Source: Imbricaverruca yamaguchii | Taxonomy: Eukaryota > Arthropoda > Thecostraca > Neoverrucidae | Assembly (NCBI GenBank): GCA_034440575.1 | Contig: JAOTOL010001661.1 | Span: 4,394,001-4,458,000, forward strand | DNA: 64,000 nt | Reading direction: 5' to 3' | Part shown: one piece after another, positions 12,230-24,750 of the stretch | Numbering within the stretch: position 1 is the first letter of the stretch | Layout: every line of letters begins with the position of its first letter | Position numbers and translations under genes: made by a program | The notes under the pieces: generated by a model | Told to the model about the DNA's origin: nothing | The model's input: the letters and a program-made list of their open reading frames with translations, nothing else | Database searches by the model: none

Positions 12230-12545
12230 CACGCGCACGTCCGTGGGATAGCCCCACCCGGTTTTTCCTAATTTTCCGCCAAACTGATCGGGTTAGCAAG
12301 GCCAAACCTCGCATAGCTGCTCATTGGTCTTTTCCGCATCTCCTCACACATATTAACCCTGGGTCATCTCAGGTCAGGTCACCAGGTCGGGGAAATCACC
12401 TAACTACACTCGGAGTTCTAGGTGGCATAACTTCTACAACAATCGGGCGATTGATATTCAGACTTATAACACGTCATGATCTCATCATGGACCATAGCAT
12501 ATATATCTGGATTTTTTCGTACCATCGACCTGAGGTCAGTTCGCA
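12230..12545. mobile_element. TTAA-type transposon, one terminus only
   Basis: TTAA at 12,226-12,229 is followed by CACGCGCACGTCCG and a short GTGGG-ATAG-CCCAC hairpin. The next roughly 290 bp align by eye with the corresponding end of the 960-bp element at 25,194 (GGTTTTTCCT..., CTCAGGTCAGGTCACC, ACTACACTCGGAGTTC). Similarity stops at about 12,545 and no opposite terminus is seen, so it is truncated. Confidence 0.75.
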
Positions 12546-14321
12546 TTTATCTTCCTGAGTCAGTCTTCTCTTGACATTTATCTTGACAAAATACTTCCAT
12601 CTACATTGAACAAGCCGCACCGCATTCCACTTGTTCGGCTCCACTCACACCACTTTCATCTTGGTGTCGCCGCCGAAGCGGCGCGACAGGAAAAGCCCAG
12701 TCTGTTGTCTCCTCCACACACCGCGTCGGCTCGTCCATTAAAACTTGCGGAAACAGGGAGTTCCTGTCGGGCCGAAAACCCGTACTAAACAATGCCACCA
12801 CGTCGCCACCGCACATGCAACCGTGTTTTTCGATTTTCCGAACGCGGAGAGACCCAATCAGCTCAGCTGGCACGTGACCGACTGGCTGGGCGGTCGCTTG
12901 CAAAAGCGGATCCGCCTCGGTGACGTCTTTTCCGGTTGCGCCGGCCTGTGCGGAAACTGAGCGCCGCACCGGAAACGATGAGGTTCCGGTCGGATGGGGA
13001 AGAGGCCGAGACGCACACGGCGTGAAAGGGAGGGAGATAAATAGTTTTACCGCCACTATGAGCAAGGAAATTTCCTAGGAAATGGTATGGAAATAAAAGC
13101 GCAAATGGAATATCCGATGTCTCAGGATTGTGAAAGTGGGTGCATTACTGTACTTCGAACCATGAAACATCAGCAACTACGGCAGTATATGCACTAAAAG
13201 TGTTTATTCTCTGTTTAGCGACACAAACCAGAATAACCGTGGCAACTTATCCTCAGGAACAGGGTCCAGTTTTGAAAGGAAAATTATATTTATAGAATGT
13301 TTCGCGGAAAAGGTGCAGTTGATGTCTTATTGCGACCCTGTTCGTCGAAACACAAACGAAATACCGGCGCTGTAGTCCGTTCAGTTTTCAGTTTCATGCA
13401 GACATCTATATTTATTTATAGTGTAGTAGCTGATGTTGGCAACAATTATTTGTCGTTCGAGGGACAAACTGATCTTTCTCCATGAAGGAATAGCTGGGAA
13501 TTGTGATGCCGATGAGAAAGCGACACCACGAATTTTGAATGGCTGGAGGGGGGGGGGTGGCAAGAGGGTCTAAGTTGATTTTATTTGTGCATGGTCGTAG
13601 TGGCAATACACAATTTCAGAAATCCGTCGATGTTTCGCTCAAGATAGACAACATTTTACCTCCCTGCAACAATCGCGTAAGTGACAAATTTTCCCTCAGA
13701 TGTGTCGTGAGCGGCAGATCGCAACATGTACTGACCTCTGGCTTCAAGTCCGAGAGATACAAGCATAACAGTTGCATCCATGCTGCACCATTTGGCACGA
13801 ACATAACCGGTCTAGTGTGTCCAGGTGGAAGCTGCCAACACGTTTCGCCAACCTCCTGCGATACAGACTACCGGGTAACACGTGTTGTCAATCGTATGTG
13901 ATGTCGACTTCTGTGTAACACGTGTCGCTATCCCCCTGCGATGTCGACTATTGCGTAGCACGTGCACAAGGCTAACCCATTTACACACAATTTGCCTGAC
14001 ACTAATGGAAGAATTACCCGGATGGAATGGAAAACGTCAAGATTAATTCTCCCCACCTCCCACGACAGCTTGGACATGACCGGCTCAGTGCTAGTGACAC
14101 CACCTCCTGGTGGACCGACCACTGTTCAATCCGCTCCGCATTTGGCGCGGTTGGCTGCTGATTTCGCGGCTTTGTATTTGCCATTCTCGTGGGGTGACAC
14201 TCGTCGGTACCTTCTCTTTTCACATTCCGTTTCGGTTGGCCATCCTTCGACAAGAGCGAGTGCATGGAGAGTAGTGAATTATTTTATTGCACAAGCCGCC
14301 CGAGCCTAGGAACCCAACCAG
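12546..14321. other. no recognised gene
   Basis: A GC-rich part at 12,640-13,030 is open for 154 codons on the minus strand but shows no family motif. ACACGTGT-type words recur at about 13,838-13,965. There is a short G run at 13,547. Confidence 0.45.
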
Positions 14322-14905
14322 TGGTGTCCGCTGAGAATGGTGCCTGCTGAGAGTGATGTCTGCTGAGAGTGATGTCTGCTGATGAGAGTGATGTCTGCTG
14401 AGAGTGATGCTTGCTGAGGGTGATGTCTGCTGAGAGTGATGTCTGCTGAGAGTGATGTCTGCTAAGAGTGATGTCTGCTGAGAGTGATGTCTGCTGAGAG
14501 TGATGTCTGCTGAATGTCTGCTGAGAGCGACGTCTGCTGAGAGGAATGTCTATTGAGAGTGATGTCTGCTGAGAGTGATGCTTGCTGAGGGTGATGTCTG
14601 CTGGGAGTGATGTCTGCTGGGAGTGATGTCTGCTGAGCGATGTCTGCTGAGAGTGGTGTCTGCTGAGAGTTATGTCTGCTGATAATGATGCCTGCTGAGA
14701 GTGATGCCTACTGAGCGATGTCTGCTGAGAGTGGTGTCTGCTGAGAGTGATGTCTGCTGATGAGAGTGATGTCTGCTGATAATGATGCCTGCTGAGAGTG
14801 ATGTCTCCTGAGCGATGTCTGCTGAGAGTGGTGTCTGCTGAGAGTTATGTCTGCTGATAGTGATGCCTGCTGAGTGATGTCTGCTGACAGTGACGTCTGC
14901 TGAAA
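14322..14905. repeat. 16-bp minisatellite, about 35 copies
   Basis: The core is TGAGAGTGATGTCTGC. Variants with a shortened unit (TGAGCGATGTCTGC), with GATGCC and with an extra TGA are scattered in repeated blocks, so higher-order duplications have occurred. Minus-strand frames through it are repeat artefacts. Confidence 0.93.
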
Positions 14906-17233
14906 TATCTGGCGGTTGCGGCCAGATCAGATGACCGGCGACAGGGTTGACTTCCGGTTGACTCCCAGCCACGCTCTCGTCGTGGCAAGTAGTGTGGATA
15001 TGACATTTCGCTCCAGTCGACGTCCGAAAAAATGACGTCTGAGTGCAACAAGGCGTAGGAACGTTGCACACAGTGCGAGTGAGGTCAGGTCAGGTCAGGT
15101 TAAAATCGAGTGAACGTGACCCGATCCGAGCGAAAGTTGCTAAGCGTGGACGGGACGATAGGAGGGGGCACGTGCGCTAGTTTACACCCACTCACTGAGC
15201 TGAATTACTCTTCATTTCAGAATTCCATGGTGCACTATTCAGCACGTTTATTCATCGCAGTCGCTTCAATGAAACCGCAGAAACCGTCGCGTTGCCCTAG
15301 CTTCTTTTAATGTGTAAAGCAGTCCTTGGCTACTTTGCTCAACTTCTCCTCCGGAGAAGCCACAAGACACCAGGACGGTGCAGTGTTGTTGTCGTTACCA
15401 TCGTGACGGTCGGCGGCCATTTGTCCGGAGACGGTGTGGACCGAGTCCCACGAGCCGGGGTCCGGCCCGACCGCCGTTCCGTCCACGCTGAGCCGCGCTG
15501 CACCTCTGGTCTCGCCCAAGGCCAGTCTGACCGGTGGCTGCCGGCGGATGCCCGGCTGACCGACCAGCCTGCCGCTGTGCGCACATGCACACAGGGGAGT
15601 CGCAAGGGGAGACGAACTGCACACCGGCCGCGCCGATTTGAATGAGAACAGGTGCCCCTCACGCTGCGGACGTCTCTGCTGTCTGACGAGTGCCACAGAT
15701 GCAGACTTTCAAAAATGATTGGTGTTGTCAAGTTTAATTTTGAGTTCATTCCTTGCATGCACCGTCTGAAGTTCACTTTTTAATGGATGTTACATTGGCG
15801 ATACCAAAAGTACAGACAATTGCAATCCTGTGAAGTATTCACGTCTCGTAGTTTGCGGGCGTCTAAACGATTTGAAATAATTGTGCGGTTCATAGATTTG
15901 TTTCGCTTGACTGCACTTTACTGACTTCGATAAACTGTAGACACCGACTCCAAACACAGCTGGCGTGGGTCGTCGACGAATTATGTGAACCGTTGAGTTT
16001 GAGCTAAGCTCAACTGTGAACCGTTGAGTTTAGCATGACACTTGATAGGCTTTTTCAAAATCCAGCACAGACCAACCGTTCGGCCACACGAACTCGCCTA
16101 TAAAACAATTTCATCGGAACATAGATTCAGTTATCTTCGTGGGGCAAGTGCAAGCAAAAGGATTCCATGTTGAGAGCAAGCAAACAGAGAAGTGACGGCT
16201 CTTGCGGTCGGCGAGCGGTGCGCACGAGCGCGTCACGTGACGGGCAAACCGAGCGCCGAGGCGGCCGGGACGCGTGCTGAATATTGTCCGGTCCGGCGGC
16301 TGGGACGGACTTCTTTCTGGTCCGGCGGCGGTGTAGACCGGCGTTAAGGAAGCCTTGGCGGAACCCAACGGCAGCTGGCCAGCGGATAATTACCTAGCCA
16401 AGAGGGCTCCTCTACCCATGGGGCTTCACTCACCGGGGCGTGTCTCCGTCCGCCCCGGAAAGCAGTGTGACGGCAGCATGCGGTTATCCAGGTTACGACT
16501 GTGAGAACTGCTACCGTCTCAGTTTGTCACGGAGGTAGATGCAGCCAGGTTGAGTACATTATACCAATAGACGCGAGCATCAGAGCACATTTTGGCAGTA
16601 GACGCGGGAGACATAACGATTACTCCGGGAGTCAGAGTCGTGTCCAGGACAGTCATATCCGAAATTGGAGCATTTTATATACTGACATCCTGTCTTCCAC
16701 AACTTCCTCCGTTGGAAACTAAACAAAATACGGCAAATGCAGGCCACCTGTCCCCGCCAGCGGCGTCTTTGAGTCGTCGTCCGTGAACTCCATCACTGAC
16801 TCGAAAAATCGAGGCTGCGAATCCTGTGTCTCTTGCGAGATGCTTTCCATACGTGAGTGACTGCAGGACAAATCACATGAATAATATAGAACATACTTTT
16901 GTTTTTGCTTCTAATGGCACACATTAGCACTCCACACTTATACATCACTTGTGAGAGCAGAAGACCTATCTAATGCGATGCAAATAGTTGTGATTTGCTG
17001 AGGCTAACTTTCAGTTCTGCTAACTTGCGACCATGTATTGACCTCGTGACTAAAACAAAATCTTATTGTGATTTTCTTCCTTACTACACCGAGCATGGCC
17101 TCACAATTATCTAACGGTTGGCGTCAATAACCTTTTTTTATAAAGCTGACTACGATGGGCCAATGAGGTCAGGGCCAATGAGGCCAATGAGGTCTGACCG
17201 GATCTCAAGACAGTGCCATTGTTCATGACTATG
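14906..17233. other. no recognised gene
   Basis: A run of AGGTC units sits at 15,078-15,100. GC-rich blocks at 15,400-15,640 and 16,200-16,340 are open on both strands without recognisable domains. TTGAGTTTGAGC and a near-repeat occur around 15,990-16,030. Confidence 0.45.
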
Positions 17234-17325
17234 AAGGGGGACCTTGGGTTCTTTTATGACGCATACAACCACTAGGTCATATAGCATCGCCAACGTCTCA
17301 CGCCGATTGGCTGCAGGTGGACACG
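17234..17325 (-). mobile_element. 5'-truncated SINE body (tRNA-SINE family 2)
   Basis: On the minus strand this reads GTCCACCTGCAGCCAATCGG, then GCATAAAAGAACCCAAGG-like 3' sequence. The same segments occur in the complete copies at 39,217 and 54,590. The tRNA-like head is absent here. Confidence 0.6.
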
Positions 17326-18073
17326 GTAAATGACGGTAAAGATTCCGAAGACCCCGTTCGTGATTATGTACATAGCCGATATTGATGTTCCTATAAAGCT
17401 GCTCGCTCATATAACAACGATGATGATATTAAGAAGTCGCCAGGGATCAGGAAGATCACATTTTGGTAAGTGACCTGAACGACTCGAAATAGTTGCTTTG
17501 TGTGCATTGCCGAATATAACCGATGTGGGTCTAATTTTACACCACGGTCCGTATATACCAAGATATTCACACATCTAAATGTATCATATGTCAAAGAAGT
17601 TACACATTGGTCAGTGTCCTGACTTCAAAATGAAGGTTGTATCTAAATTATAGAACCTATTTCGTATAGGTGGCATTGAAAATAAATATTCTTTAGAGAG
17701 CACGACAGTATCAAAACCCGTTATGTGAGGTTGTAAACGTTACAAGACATAAGGATGCACGCTGATCTAACTTTTTTATTTATTTTTTTATTTTCCCATT
17801 CCGATTAATAGGTAGGCATGAGTATCCTTCCATGTTCGTGCAAAATAATTACGTGCATGAAAATAGCTTGAAATGAAGATTTGCGTCCAATGAAAACCGC
17901 GTTCGTCTTGTAAGAAATGATATTGGTACAGTCTTTCCATTCCTTAAGGAATTGCTGGATATCACAAAACTCATTTCAGTTAAGAGCGCATTTAGTTAGA
18001 CGCGTATCATGAACATGGCAGGTGCATATGTACATCGTGGCCATGATACTCGGAGGACCAAGGCCTAAAACAT
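17326..18073. other. AT-rich spacer
   Basis: No frame over about 70 codons and no repeat beyond a T-rich run at 17,770-17,795. Confidence 0.5.
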
Positions 18074-18090
18074 CCCCATTCGAGGCAGTG

Positions 18091-18322
18091 TTTGTTTGTT
18101 TGTTTATTTGGTGGTTCACGACACACTTTATGCACATTCACGGCTAATGGCGCCGCCCACACTGCTTCGCCGGTGGGCCGCGTGATTAGGAAATGTCCTG
18201 AGTGGCGCTAGTGTCGAACCCGGGACCTTTGGTACCCGGAGTTTAGGGGCGCATCGACTACATCGGTCATGCAGCGACCTTTGGTACCCATAGCCGACAC
18301 CTTAACCACTCGGCCATCCCCG
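18091..18322 (-). mobile_element. tRNA-derived SINE (family 1) with perfect 17-bp target duplication
   Basis: On the minus strand it starts with a class II tRNA-like head (GGCCGAGTGGTTAAGG box A, GGTTCGACAC box B), then a body ending in AATAAACAAACAAAC. Both flanks carry the perfect 17-bp repeat CCCCATTCGAGGCAGTG (18,074-18,090 and 18,323-18,339), the mark of LINE-driven insertion. It is interrupted at 18,238-18,275 by a smaller insert. Other copies lie at 46,595 and 56,598. Confidence 0.9.
18238..18275 (-). mobile_element. 38-bp retroposed LINE-tail stem-loop inside a SINE
   Basis: The intact SINE at 46.7 kb is continuous across this point. Here the 14-bp word GACCTTTGGTACCC is duplicated (18,224-18,237 and 18,276-18,289) around 38 bp. 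The insert matches the stem-loop region of the I-like LINE 3' end (TCGATGCGCCCC then an A/C-rich tail). Confidence 0.8.
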
Positions 18323-18339
18323 CCCCATTCGAGGCAGTG

Positions 18340-19699
18340 TCATGCATGTCAGTTACGGACCAGGTGTAAACATTGGTTGACATCCACAGACATATTATCT
18401 CTACTAGCATGCTCTATTTCCATCCTACGGCACAAAGCGTTGGAATCTGTTATGCTCCTTGGGAGAAGCGATTCGTGCAACTGAGCTGCAGGTTTTTCGG
18501 CCGCACGACGCATTTCGGACGCTGAGACAAAGCAAAGCATGATCTTAGTGTTGAGGCACAACTCAGTGTTTAAGCAATGCTAAAGGGCTATGATCCGCCC
18601 ATCTAATGGCTGTTGAAGGCTGACAAGATATACTCCAGGCTTAGCCGACCCACCATTGTTATCGCATGCATTTGTGTCGTGCGCGGTGCGAAAGCAAAAT
18701 CCAGTCGCATCTCGTACTAGAATCGTTCTGGTGGCTCCCAATATTTTGAAAGCTATAGCTCTTAGACTCCACAGTGCAAACATCAGATAAGAGATATTTT
18801 TAGAGTTCTGAATGCATCTGTCGTATCGAGGAATCAATACCGACTGAAGCGCTGTCACTGCAGTCGTGTTTTCTGTTGGGGAGTTAAACCACGTGAAAGC
18901 TTTTGCATGAGTCGCTGGTGCATAGCGCGAGCGGATGAAGGGAACATTGGGAGTTTTTCCAATAAAAACTTTGAGCCGCAACCAGTGATTAAAAATGGCA
19001 CATGATTAAAAACATCGAAAAGCACCTGACCCCACCGCCTCAGTGTCAGAGACAGTAGCGCAGCTGCTTAAAGTACTATTGCCATTGCGCCTGGGCGATG
19101 CAGTGGTGTCGTGCCAGCTGCGATGCCGCATCACCAGGCGAAGATCACGCTCGCCGACCGGAAACACAGCATCAATCGACGTGCGACGTTCAATAGGCCA
19201 CATACAGACGCTGTGAGTGTCCCGCCGCCGACCAGCACGCAATAGCCCACACACTCGCACTGGTTCAAAAGCCGAGGACTAGGCTGTCATTTCCTTCCTA
19301 AAAAGCAGTGCACAGTTCGTGAAGATTGCCCAAGAGTATTAAAAGGCATTTGTACTATACCTGCCGTGTCTTCTGCATATCGAACGGATTTAGTCAGAGC
19401 ACACCCGACTAGAGAGCACTGCCAGGGCACAACCGACCAATGTAAAATGGACTCGTAAAAGTAATCCACTTTCCAGTTCAATTTCTGCCCAGAGACATGC
19501 GTGGCTGCGACGGCTTCCACCAACATCTCCAAAATGGAAGGCGCACAATGGTAACGACAGAGGGAAGTTAGCGCGTGGACTACGCGTCAACAGGTTCCAA
19601 CGGCGAGAGAAAACGAGATCGAGGCCAAATCCTGCAAGGCACCGCAAACCGTGGCATCGCTAAAAAAAACAAATATCTTATCCAGCTGTGACCTATGTG
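18340..19699. other. no recognised gene
   Basis: A minus-strand frame of 133 codons (18,580-18,981) and shorter frames near 19,000-19,650 show no known motif. Possibly host intergenic DNA. Confidence 0.45.
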
Positions 19700-20800
19700 A
19701 TCTTACATGAAAACCTTATCACATTGTTGTTTCCTCTGAACAGTGTGCTTGAAGTGCACTGAGGTGCGTGAACAAGGTTGCAATGTGGAATCATTGTGAT
19801 GTTTAAGGAAGCATTGTGATGTCCAAATTGCTATGTCATCAGTGAAAAGTGAGTATTGAAGTGAAGTGTCCGTTAGGTCAGCAAGTATGTCTTTGATCAT
19901 GATGATGAAGAGGCTCGGTGAGAGCACGCTCCCCCGCGTCAGGCCCTGCCCCTGAGTTGTGGTGCTTGATGTGACACTACCGCATCGAGCCTTAAGGCCT
20001 ACCTGTCTCTGAGGAAATTGAGAATGAAGTCTGCGTGGTCATATCTTGTGGAGTTTGTGTGCCAGTGCGGACTTGTGTATTCGGTCGAGTGCGGCCGTGA
20101 ACTCTAAGTAGGTAGCTATTGTTGTGCGGTTTGTGCGTAGACCATTTTTGATGGCATGCACTAGTCTAATGAGATTGTCTGTAGTTGATTTTTGACGCTG
20201 GAAGTAGCACTGAAATTCGTGGAGCAGGTTGTTGTGTTCTAAAAGTTTCCTCAATCGTTGGTTGACCATGAGCTCGACCAACTTGCTAGCACAGCTAGTA
20301 AGTGAGATGGGTGTAAAACCTTGTTGAGTGTAGTGATCTTTTTGCTGCTTTTGCAATGGAATTAATGTGCTCTCCAGACAGGATGTGGGAGGGGTGTCGC
20401 TTTGGTACAGTTCACTTATGGCCGCTAGCAGATACGTCAGGGAATTTCTGTTACGAAGACGTTAAAAAAAACAGGTCATGGATGTCGTCCGGCCCAACCG
20501 ACGTGTTTCCACACTTGCTGAGGGCAAGTTGCAATTCGTGCATAGTAAACGACTGATTGTATATTTCTATATTTCTAGAGCTAAAATTTGCTTTGGGGTC
20601 AAGGGCGTCTAGGGCGTTTACTATAGTAGTGTCGCAGTTGTTGCCAGATGCGCTGGTGTAGTGTAGTGTAGTGTAAAGTGGTCTACGAGTTGTTGTTGGT
20701 CAGTGATGTGCTGTCCTTTCACCATCAGCTGGAGGAAGGGACCCGGTGGTGGGCGTTCCAGATTTAAACGCTTCATCGGGTCGCAAATGCTGCCGTAAAC
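19700..20800 (-). pseudogene. decayed I-like LINE reverse transcriptase
   Basis: Minus strand, in order. Near 20,780-20,660 a pre-RT linker reads GSICDPMKRL, then DHFTLHYTT. From 20,356 down to 20,039 there is TPISLTSCASKLVELMVNQRL, QCYFQRQKSTTDN and a palm motif A stretch, YLEFTAALDRIH, in which the usual Asp of FDxxxAFD is replaced. From 19,927 down there is LSPSLFIIMIKDIL and FTDDIAIW, where FADD is usual. Stops and frameshifts separate the parts. The TSC.SKL motif resembles the LINE at 27-31 kb. No endonuclease or RNase H is visible. It abuts the LTR element at 20,848. Confidence 0.8.
20641..20686. repeat. short GTAGT-type repeat
   Basis: GTGTAGTGTAGTGTAGTGTA is a small local expansion of GTAGT within the LINE remnant. 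Confidence 0.6.
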
Positions 20801-20847
20801 GGTGAACTTATTGAACGATACAGAGAATGTTAAAATGCCAATCCACT

Positions 20848-21085
20848 TGTAGTTGCCGAAACCCGGGAAGTAACCGCCGAGCACGGGGAGTGTATTTACA
20901 GTAGTCAGCACGAGCACCGGCCACGCGTCCCCCTTGATGTGCCGGATCGCCACTGACCCGCGGCGCCGACCCAGCCGCCCTCAACAGACTGGCGCGCTGT
21001 CAAACTGGGCGAGCATCGCCCTGGGCTCGCGACAGCTGACGGCGCCCGACTCATTCACACCACACCAGCATGGCCGCTCACTACA
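20848..21085 (-). repeat. 3' LTR of the gypsy element
   Basis: 238 bp, bounded by TGTAGT and ACTACA. It contains a 48-bp segment (about 21,014-21,062) absent from the other LTR. It directly follows the end of pol and the purine tract. Confidence 0.88.
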
Positions 21086-21099
21086 CCTCCACCTGATTA

Positions 21100-23395
21100 T
21101 CAATAATCATCATCGTCGTCCGGTATACACAAATCACTTGGTACATCGCAACCATACAATTCGACTGGCTCCCGCCTCACACGCATACTTCGCCGGGGCG
21201 CGGCTCGCCCATCCTGCCCGTCCTCCGTAACCACACATTCAGCGCTCGGGTGGTCATAAAACGCAACGTCCTCACAGTCCTCCGTCCCGCCCGCGCCATC
21301 CGCGAGGTCTGCACTCAGTTCTGCCGTCGCCCATGCATCCGGGGGTGCCGGTGGCGGACGCTCCGCCTCCGATTCTACCGCCCCACCCGCACTGGGCGAC
21401 ACCTTACGCGGCTGCTCTATCACCTCCTCCGGTGGGTCGAAGTCCCCCGACTCGCTCGCGCTCCCGTCTGGTCCGGCGTCCTTATTACAGAATCGCCGCC
21501 GGACACACCGCACGTGCCACGTGGCACAGGCCACTTCCACCAACGGTGTCTGGAGCAGCCGCGTCACCACACGTCGCCGCGACACCTCCGTGCACCGCGT
21601 CGGCTGACCTCGGCGACGTATCCACACGGCGTCACCGACCTGGAACGTCGCGCGCGCACGCTCAGAGCCGTTGTTCGCCACGGGCATTGTCCGGCTGGCC
21701 CCTCCTCGCCGGCGGCCACCGGTAAGTCCCGGCCAGCTCGCTTGAAGAGCCCCGCCGCCGGAGCACTGGAGGGTCGTGCACCGTCGCGAGGCGTAGCAGT
21801 GCAACGATGCACCGATTCACCGATGGTGCAGTCCTGACGGACCGCCATCACCTTAGTTGTCCGATGATGACGCTCGACAACCCCGTTACCTCCCGTCTCG
21901 TGCACGGCCCGAAAGCGCAGCCGGACGCCCCATCGTGCCGCGAACGCAGCCATCCGATGACCCCGGAATTCTGTCGCATTGTCCAACAGCAATTCAGCCG
22001 GCGTGCACCCTTCCAGGAAGATGGTTTCCAGTCGGCCCGTCACCTCGGCTGCGTCGGAACGGCGCAGCCGCCGCCACATCCCGTATCTGGACGGCCCACA
22101 GTCGATCACCGTCAGGTACGACTGGCCCCGGTAACGTCGGCACACTCAGCGACCCGCGCTGCCAGCACGCAGGTTCCGGGTCGATGGACTGGCACACATC
22201 GCACTGCTGGATCACCGCTCGCACCGCTGACCGGGTGGCACCCGGGTCCTCGCTCCGACGCACATACCAGAGCGTCCGGTGGACCCCCTGGTGCCCGGTG
22301 CTCTCGTGCACCTCACGTATCCGAGCGGGGTCGGCGTCTGGTGGCGGGTCCACGGCCGCCGCGACAGAGCCCGGTGGCGCGTCAGCCGCTGGGTCCGGCA
22401 GTCGAAGCCACTCTTTTGGCACACGGATGAGTGCGTCCCCCAGGTTGTCCGCGGATTTTTCCAGGCCGACCGTCATCTTCGGGTGAAACTTCAGGCGGAA
22501 CTCGCCGACCGTCATCTCCACGAGCTGTCGAATGACGTCGATCCTGCGACGGATAAGCATTGCCCCGTGCACCTTAGCCCGCAGGCGAGAGCGGCCGCGC
22601 AGGGCGTCATCGATCCACTCTTGAACCGTGGCCGAGTCGGTACGAAGGTCAATGGTGGTAACCCCCATGCAACCGCCATGTTGACACCGCTGAGCGCCGC
22701 GCCCAGCTGGGCCATGTTTATGTGCACGGCCGCCTTCGACTCCAGCCGTAGCCAGCTCGCGTCCTCCACGGCACCACTAACCGGATCCGCCAGGACGACC
22801 TCGGCAGCAAGGGAACTGGCGTCCGTTCACACCACCAACTTGTCCCCCTTCAGCTGCCAGGGGCCTCGTGCGGCGTCGGCGCCCCTTACCCGCACCGCGG
22901 CCCAGTCGACCTGCTCGCGCAGCCCGGCGTCTATCATCGGGTCGTCCCAGCCTGCCGTCAGAGCGTTGACGCGCCGCTTTAACCACGCGGCCGCCGGAGG
23001 CAGCCATCCCACCACCGGCAGGTGAAACACCAGCTGGCCGTACCACGCGAACATCGCTCGACGCGTCAGCACCTCCGGGGGCGCGGCCACTGGGTTGTAG
23101 CGGCGCCAGTACAGTTCTCCGTCGTCCGCGCGCACCCGTAGCCCGAGCAGTCGCGCTCGGCCGCCCGCTCCGGCGGCTTACAGACCAGACCGTACCGGGC
23201 AAAGTGCTCCACTACGTGGTCTGTGCTGACAATGTCCTCGTCTACCAGCAGATCGTCCACGTAGGGCAGCACCCCCCAGTTCACCGCGGCACCCTGGAGC
23301 AGGACGGCCCGCACCACGGCCTTCATTACGAGCGGCGCGACGTTCAGCCCAAAGCCGACACGAGTCAGGTAATACCTATGGCCTCGCACCTTAAA
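21100..23395 (-). pseudogene. gypsy pol: RT (part), RNase H, integrase
   Basis: On the minus strand RT enters mid-palm (GFGLNVAPL) and carries YVDDLLVDE at about 23,240-23,270. An RT-RNase H connection follows (FHLPVVGWLPP, WDD). RNase H has WTDAS and RTDSATVQEW; the Glu position of the usual VAELDA-like motif reads MAQLGA. The integrase has an HHCC zinc-binding region (VHESTGHQGVH, CDVCQ, about 22,190-22,330), the core residues in TVIDCG, LLDNATEF and GVVERHH, and a C-terminal GDAVWIRRRG domain. It ends in a run of Asp and a Tyr at 21,100. Several frameshifts join these pieces, so it is inactive. High GC gives long antisense frames, which are shadows. Confidence 0.88.
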
Positions 23396-24750
23396 CATAA
23401 AGACATAAAGACATAAAGACATAAAAGATTAGTGCAACTATGAGCCACAAGGGCCCTTCTTGGTTGCAATCTGTACACTGAACCAGTTGCCCACCAGATT
23501 TGTCAATCAGCCCTCCCTGTAATATTGAAAAGCAAGCCCTCTATTCTTATAATGATTGTCTATGCTGTTTTTAAAGATGTTCAGTGTGCTGCTACTGACA
23601 ATGTTTTCTGGCAGCTTGTTCCAGTGTTCTACTACCCTGTTGGTGAAGAAAGTCTGCCTTAACCTTGTTCTGCTGTGGTTAACTTTAAGTTTGAATTTAT
23701 GACCTCTAATTGCATCATTTCTGTTCAATTTTAACATTTCAGCAAGATGTCCCTTCTCCAGACCATGGACAAATTTAAAAACCTCCATGAGATCTCCTCT
23801 CAGCCTTCTATATCTTAGTGAAAACATATTAAATTTCTTCAATCTTTCCTCATATGCCAGGTTGCTTGTGCCATTAGCCATTTTTGTAGCCCTCTTTTGT
23901 ACTCTCTCTAAAAGCCAACAATCTTTTTCATAGCTAGGAGACCAAGCTTGGATACAGTATTCCAAATGTGGCCTGACGTATGCACAGTAAAGCTTCCTGA
24001 TCACTTCCTTACTTCTGTATGATACATTCCTATTTATTGCCCCGAGCATTCTCAGTGCCTTCTTCCTGGCTTCCTTGGTCTGTTCTGATGCCCCCAGTTT
24101 TGTGTTTAGAATACCACCTAAATCCTTCTCCTGTTGAGTCATTGATAGCACTTGGCCACCCATCAAGTATGGGGCCTTCCTATGCTGCTTACCTACATGC
24201 ATGATTTTGCACTTCTCAAAATTAAATTTCATTTGCCATTCTTCGGACCACTTCACAAGTTCATCTAAGTCTTTTTGCAGCGAGATATGCTCATCTTGAC
24301 CTGTTATTGCCCTAAAGACCTTCAAATCATCCGCAAATTTCAAAACTTTACTTGTCATTTGTCCGATCACATATCACTGAACTCTGGTGTACGGTCGGCA
24401 GATTGGTCATATCTTCGAATGTAAACACTGATTTAAACTGTTTGCTTAACTCCTCAACCATCTCACTATCCTCACCTAATATAGTCCCATTTGCCTCCAG
24501 TGGGCCGATTGTGGTAGAAACTTTACTCAGCTTTTAGAAACTAAAAAACTTTTTGCTGTCCCCATTACATTTCCTAGCTAAATCCAGTTCTTTTGCTTGC
24601 TTTGCTGCTCTAGTTTTTTTTTTGCTTCACAGCGTCCCTGGCTTTTCGATACGCCTTTAGATTTACGATATTTGGAGCTTCCTTAAACACTCTAAACGCA
24701 GCTTTCTTAGCTTTAATTGCTTTTATCAATTCTGGTGTAAGCCTTGTATG
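23395..24750 (-). mobile_element. CR1-like LINE, internally deleted (copy A)
   Basis: The 3' tail of four ATAAAGAC units (23,395-23,428) abuts the gypsy pol sequence, so it inserted there. Minus-strand frame 24,370-23,507 begins at FADDLKVF and runs to the family C-terminus (FFTNRVVEHWN, LPENIVSS). Upstream, at about 24,355, the sequence jumps to the pre-RT linker (MTNLPTV-like) and then to the endonuclease-RT linker (LTPELIKAIKAKK, about 24,745). RT motifs 1 to 4 are therefore deleted. It contains uninterrupted TTAA sites at 24,433-24,436 and 23,659-23,662, which are filled in the other copies. Confidence 0.88.

Noticed and set aside
14322..14905. A CRISPR-like or coding repeat
   Set aside because: No spacers, and frames carry stops or shift between unit variants.
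21250..23025. Long plus-strand open frames of about 130-250 codons
   Set aside because: They are antisense shadows of GC-rich gypsy pol on the minus strand and lack any domain of their own.
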